A stretch of DNA of 33,581 nucleotides from Catenaria anguillulae PL171 (lineage: Eukaryota; Blastocladiomycota; Blastocladiomycetes; Blastocladiales; Catenariaceae): NCBI GenBank assembly GCA_002102555.1, contig MCFL01000266.1, positions 1 to 33,581 on the forward strand, written 5' to 3'. Every line of letters starts with the position of its first letter. Within the stretch, counting starts at the first letter, position 1. Under the pieces are notes generated by a model that worked only from the letters and a program-made list of their open reading frames with translations, made no database searches and was not told the DNA's origin. The translations under genes were made by a program, and so were the position numbers. Below are positions 30,475 to 33,581 of this stretch, one piece after another.

Positions 30475-30807
30475 TTTCAGCCGTTCGATGGATTGATTGG
30501 GGCGTTGGTTGGGACGGAGGTTGTGGTTGGCACTCGGCTAATTATACGGATACTTCATGGATTGCAATGCATGGATGACAAATGTGCCGTACTGCGATAT
30601 GTTCCAGCATTTACCAATGCTTGCGGTATTGAGCTTGCCAACTAACGTAGATAGGCAGAGAAGGTCTGGGAATGTGCGAGCAGTCTGACGCGTGCATTCA
30701 CATATGCTCACGTGACTGGTAACCAGTGCAACCATGCCATTCAGTCATCCAGTCGTGAGAGATCCATTCTTCAATAGTAAACAAACGAAAAAAACAAGCA
30801 GAAACAT
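30475..30807. other. Intergenic between KRI1 start and IFT56 end
   Basis: This region lies upstream of KRI1 and downstream of IFT56, both on the minus strand. It should contain the KRI1 promoter. No gene or repeat was recognised. Confidence 0.5.
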
Positions 30808-32909
30808 TCATACGCCGGGGGTCCCCAACCACCTGCGAATCATGCGCGTAATGTACTCAACTTGCGGGTTCTCGAGTTGCGCAACAACGAAAAAACCTCG
30901 CGCAAATCTTCCCTTGGCTCCCGACTCTGGACCACCTGCTGGAACACGCCCAAGCACGCACCGCGCTTTCCTTCCCAATGCTCGGGCGCACTCGGATCCA
31001 GACGCTCAAGCACGTCAAAGGCTTTGGCCGCGTAAAGGTACTGCTGGGTCTTGTACGAGTCGTTGGCAATGATTTGCAGCAAGGTGAAGGATTCCGACGA
31101 CGTGTCCATCTTGAGGTACAGTTCCCAGGCTTGGCGTGCCTTGTTGCACATAATGTCTGCATTGCCGGGGTCACAAATTGTCAGCCGAGCAGGCGAGGAC
31201 AAATGAGAGAGCAAGTTGCGAATCTAGAAACGCACAGCACTTGCCAAATGGCTGATGAACGTAAACTCGGATCGCATCTTTTCATCCTGCACCGCCGTCA
31301 ATGCCTCGAGCGCCTCTGCCCACGCACCCAAGGCGGCCTTTGTCTGCCCGAAGTTGTAGTTGAACGTGTCGTCGTTGAAAAAGTATGCCTTGATAGAATT
31401 GAGATAAATGAGCACGTCATCAAAGTGACGGAGCAGAAAGAAGCAGCTCGCCATGCACTGCCGCCAGCGATCGTGTCGCACTCTGACGCCGAGCTGCCTA
31501 CGAGCTGGAAATGTTGCTGGGCTTGCTTGAGATGGTCGCGCGACTCTTGTGCCTGGCCCAACACGGCAAAGACGATGGCCTTGAGAATGTACTCGGCCGG
31601 ACTCGCTGGATCCACGTCCTTCATCAACTCGTACGCCGCGACCATGTCGTCATGCCGCAAATGCCAGAGCGCCAAGTTCAAACGCGCTTCAGGAACCACG
31701 TCCACCAGCGGCTCCAGCACCCCAGCGCACCCTCTCCGTTGCGGAAAACGACTAGATTGTGGCGCAAAATGTCGGCTGCAAATTGCTGATTGGATCCCGA
31801 GCCCCCGCTGAGCGACTTGGAGGTGCGCCGGCTGTTGTAACGATGCCCCACTCCCAAATGTCGGCGACCCACCAGACGAAGATTGCGCTCCACCGGCTCC
31901 TGCAGCGGACGCGCCAATGGCGGCCCCACTCGCCGACATGCGGTCCAGCAGCTGCTTGAGTTCGAGCTCGGCCGCCTTGCCATTGTACAGTCGAAAGTGG
32001 TTGCATGCCTTGAGATTGCCTGCAGTGACGCTATCGGGAACGCGCGCCAAGTATAGGGCCAGCACCTCTTGCGCCACGTCATAGTAGTCGAGCTTGTAGT
32101 AGCAGAGCGCAAGGTACACGTTGAGCGCAAGATACTCGGGGTGCTCGCCAAGCAGGCGCTTGTAGATGTCGATGGCCTCTTGGTAGTGGCCGCGCAGATA
32201 ATGGATCGAGGCGAGCGTGAGTTGGTCCTCGACCACGTCTTGCAGGTGTGATGGTGGAACATGAGGCGCTTTTCATCGTTGAGCTTGTGAGAAGCGTGAA
32301 AGTGAAGTCGGTTTTGAAGCTTGCATTGTGGTCCTGCAGATGGAGTTGTTCGCGCAAGCTGAGAGGCAGTTCAGCAAGTCCAGCTCCAAAAATGTGCGTA
32401 CCCTTCTTTGCATTTGCATCGGCTTCTTCGTACATGCCCAAATAGAATTGCGTGACGGCAAGATACAAGTGGTACAACGGATCAGGCGCCGTGTTGTTGG
32501 TTTTGGCGTCGTCCACGAGCTTTTGGTAAATGGTCATGGCGCGCATATAGTCGCCCAGGTGAAAGGCAGCATATCCGGTCCATAGCCAATTGTAGGGCTG
32601 AATAGCTGTTCCTGCCGAGCGCTCAAACTATGGATGGGTTAGATGGGAATGTGACAGCAAGATGCCGAATGTTTTGGTGCAAACCTCAAGGAGCGTCAAG
32701 GCCCCAGTGTAGTCGCGGTCAAGGAGCAGCTGCTCAAGGGTTGGAAGGGAGTTGGAGGTCGATTTCTCATTCGGGCCACCTTTTCCAGCCCAGCTTGAGA
32801 TGTGGCCGCCTTGGTGCGTGAGAGAAGCTACGCGACATGGTTATACCAAGGTGAGCAAGCAAGTTTGTTTGGGTAATACAAAACGGCGTGACGAGTGCAT
32901 ACTGACCAT
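30808..32909 (-). CDS. IFT56: IFT56 (TTC26/DYF-13), intraflagellar transport TPR protein, frame broken
   Basis: IFT56 is a TPR-repeat subunit of intraflagellar transport complex B, needed to carry motility-related cargo into cilia. Exons are 32909-32907 (only the ATG), 32827-32685, 32627-32402, 32333-31241 and 31156-30808, all GT-AG. Hallmark stretches close to the animal proteins include [127 protein letters not shown] and [14 protein letters not shown]. Frames break by -1 at about 32773-32775, 32245, 31720-31723, 31463 and 30871-30876, plus a change of two bases in a Gly/Ser-rich insertion around 31800-31870. Seven added bases make 607 codons (606 residues, slightly longer than the animal protein because of that insertion). 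The start is inferred from splicing plus similarity of the resulting LLSRTKAA to the N-terminus of animal IFT56. Confidence 0.9.
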
Positions 32910-33581
32910 TGCTAGGAGTGACTATCAAGGAAAACACACTTTGTCGTGGATTGCCAGCCGTGACCGAGCGACTGTCCAAGTTGTGGGAACTGGCCTCCGA
33001 TCGCAAAATCAGACGCACCCATGATCGACGCGATCTTGGCTTGGTGGGTATCTGGCTCTGTCGCCGTGCCTGATGTGCATGTGCATGCGGCTGCGAACGA
33101 TCCGTGCACATCTAACTTCTCACATGTGCCTTCGCTCAAGATTAGAGATCACCTCAGTCGGGTCTGGCTGTGTTTTCTCTGGGGTAAACTTATCTGTCGC
33201 TGCCTGTTCGACGCCTGGTGCCACTTTGGTGGTACAGTCCTGTTCTTGCACTGTCACCGAAGGAACCCTTGACGGCACGGGTGGGCGACATTCAGTGCGA
33301 TCAAATGCATAGTACCCAGCTGCTCTCAGTCGGTCGGGGTGATGGCTGTCGCGGCTGTCGCGAGCAAGCAAGCAGTCTCGCAAGTCAGCAAGGTAGCAGC
33401 GCTTGACGCGCCGAGCGGCCGTCGTTCCGTCTGTGATGAGGGCCACCTGACCGAATCTCGTTTGCGCAACTTTCGAGCTCGTCAGTCGCTTTTGAAATGA
33501 AGCACGGCTGAGGCTCTCCATCCCCTGATGAATCAGCCTAATGGTCACGAAGTGGGCGCGGAAAGTCAGCACCCCTGGCGC
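32910..33581. other. Right edge, upstream of IFT56, no supported gene
   Basis: This region should contain the IFT56 promoter. A minus-strand frame of 150 codons at 33120-33572 is open but has no domain or splice context I recognise; it could be part of another gene running past the window edge, or chance. Confidence 0.35.

Noticed and set aside
1-33581. tRNA, rRNA, CRISPR or transposon features
   Set aside because: I looked for T-loop-like GTTCGAATCC patterns, regular direct repeats with spacers, terminal inverted repeats and transposase or reverse-transcriptase motifs on both strands and found none that hold up.

Overview
The window reads as nuclear DNA of a GC-rich, zoosporic (flagellated) fungus or close relative; a chytrid or blastocladialean fungus is my best guess, by inference. 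The reasons are: protein genes on both strands interrupted by short GT-AG introns (about 40-120 nt); typical eukaryotic housekeeping genes (MCM5, KRI1); a HAK/KUP potassium transporter; a tetraspanin; and IFT56 (TTC26/DYF-13), an intraflagellar-transport protein expected only where a cilium is built. I saw no operons, CRISPR arrays, insertion sequences, rRNA or tRNA genes.

Layout, left to right. 0.4-4.1 kb: poorly characterised, intron-rich genes. These are a coiled-coil protein recalling the Mug135-like family and a fragmentary unknown gene (both minus strand), then an unknown plus-strand gene carrying two copies of a novel AW-x-RLTR-x-EVA module. 4.3-6.1 kb: an intronless ATP-dependent DNA ligase with a viral/LigK-like OB end. 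6.6-9.5 kb (minus): an HSPA12-like Hsp70. 10.8-12.05 kb: a striking Q/N-rich, curlin-like repeat protein with histidine/glycine linkers. 13.1-14.6 kb: a TFIIB-fold protein without a zinc ribbon. 15.0-16.0 kb (minus): omega-amidase NIT2, divergent from a small spliced orphan gene. 17.3-18.5 kb (minus): tetraspanin. 19.0-20.5 kb (minus): F-box-like protein. 21.9-24.4 kb: MCM5. 24.8-28.1 kb: HAK/KUP potassium transporter. 28.25-30.5 kb (minus): KRI1. 30.8-32.9 kb (minus): IFT56.

The genes do not form one pathway; this is an ordinary mixed eukaryotic neighbourhood (replication, ribosome assembly, cilium transport, ion uptake, membrane organisation, chaperone). The most novel-looking item is the repeat protein at 10.8 kb, which resembles a cytoplasmic beta-solenoid or amyloid.

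A second window-wide pattern matters to anyone reusing the sequence. KRI1, IFT56, MCM5 and both left-hand unknown genes contain repeated -1 frame breaks, several of them at G/C runs one base shorter than the conserved protein requires. Adding one base at each break makes the exon lengths sum to whole codons (KRI1 +4, IFT56 +7, MCM5 +1, unknown gene at 2.5 kb +2). I read these as base-call or assembly undercounts rather than pseudogenes.
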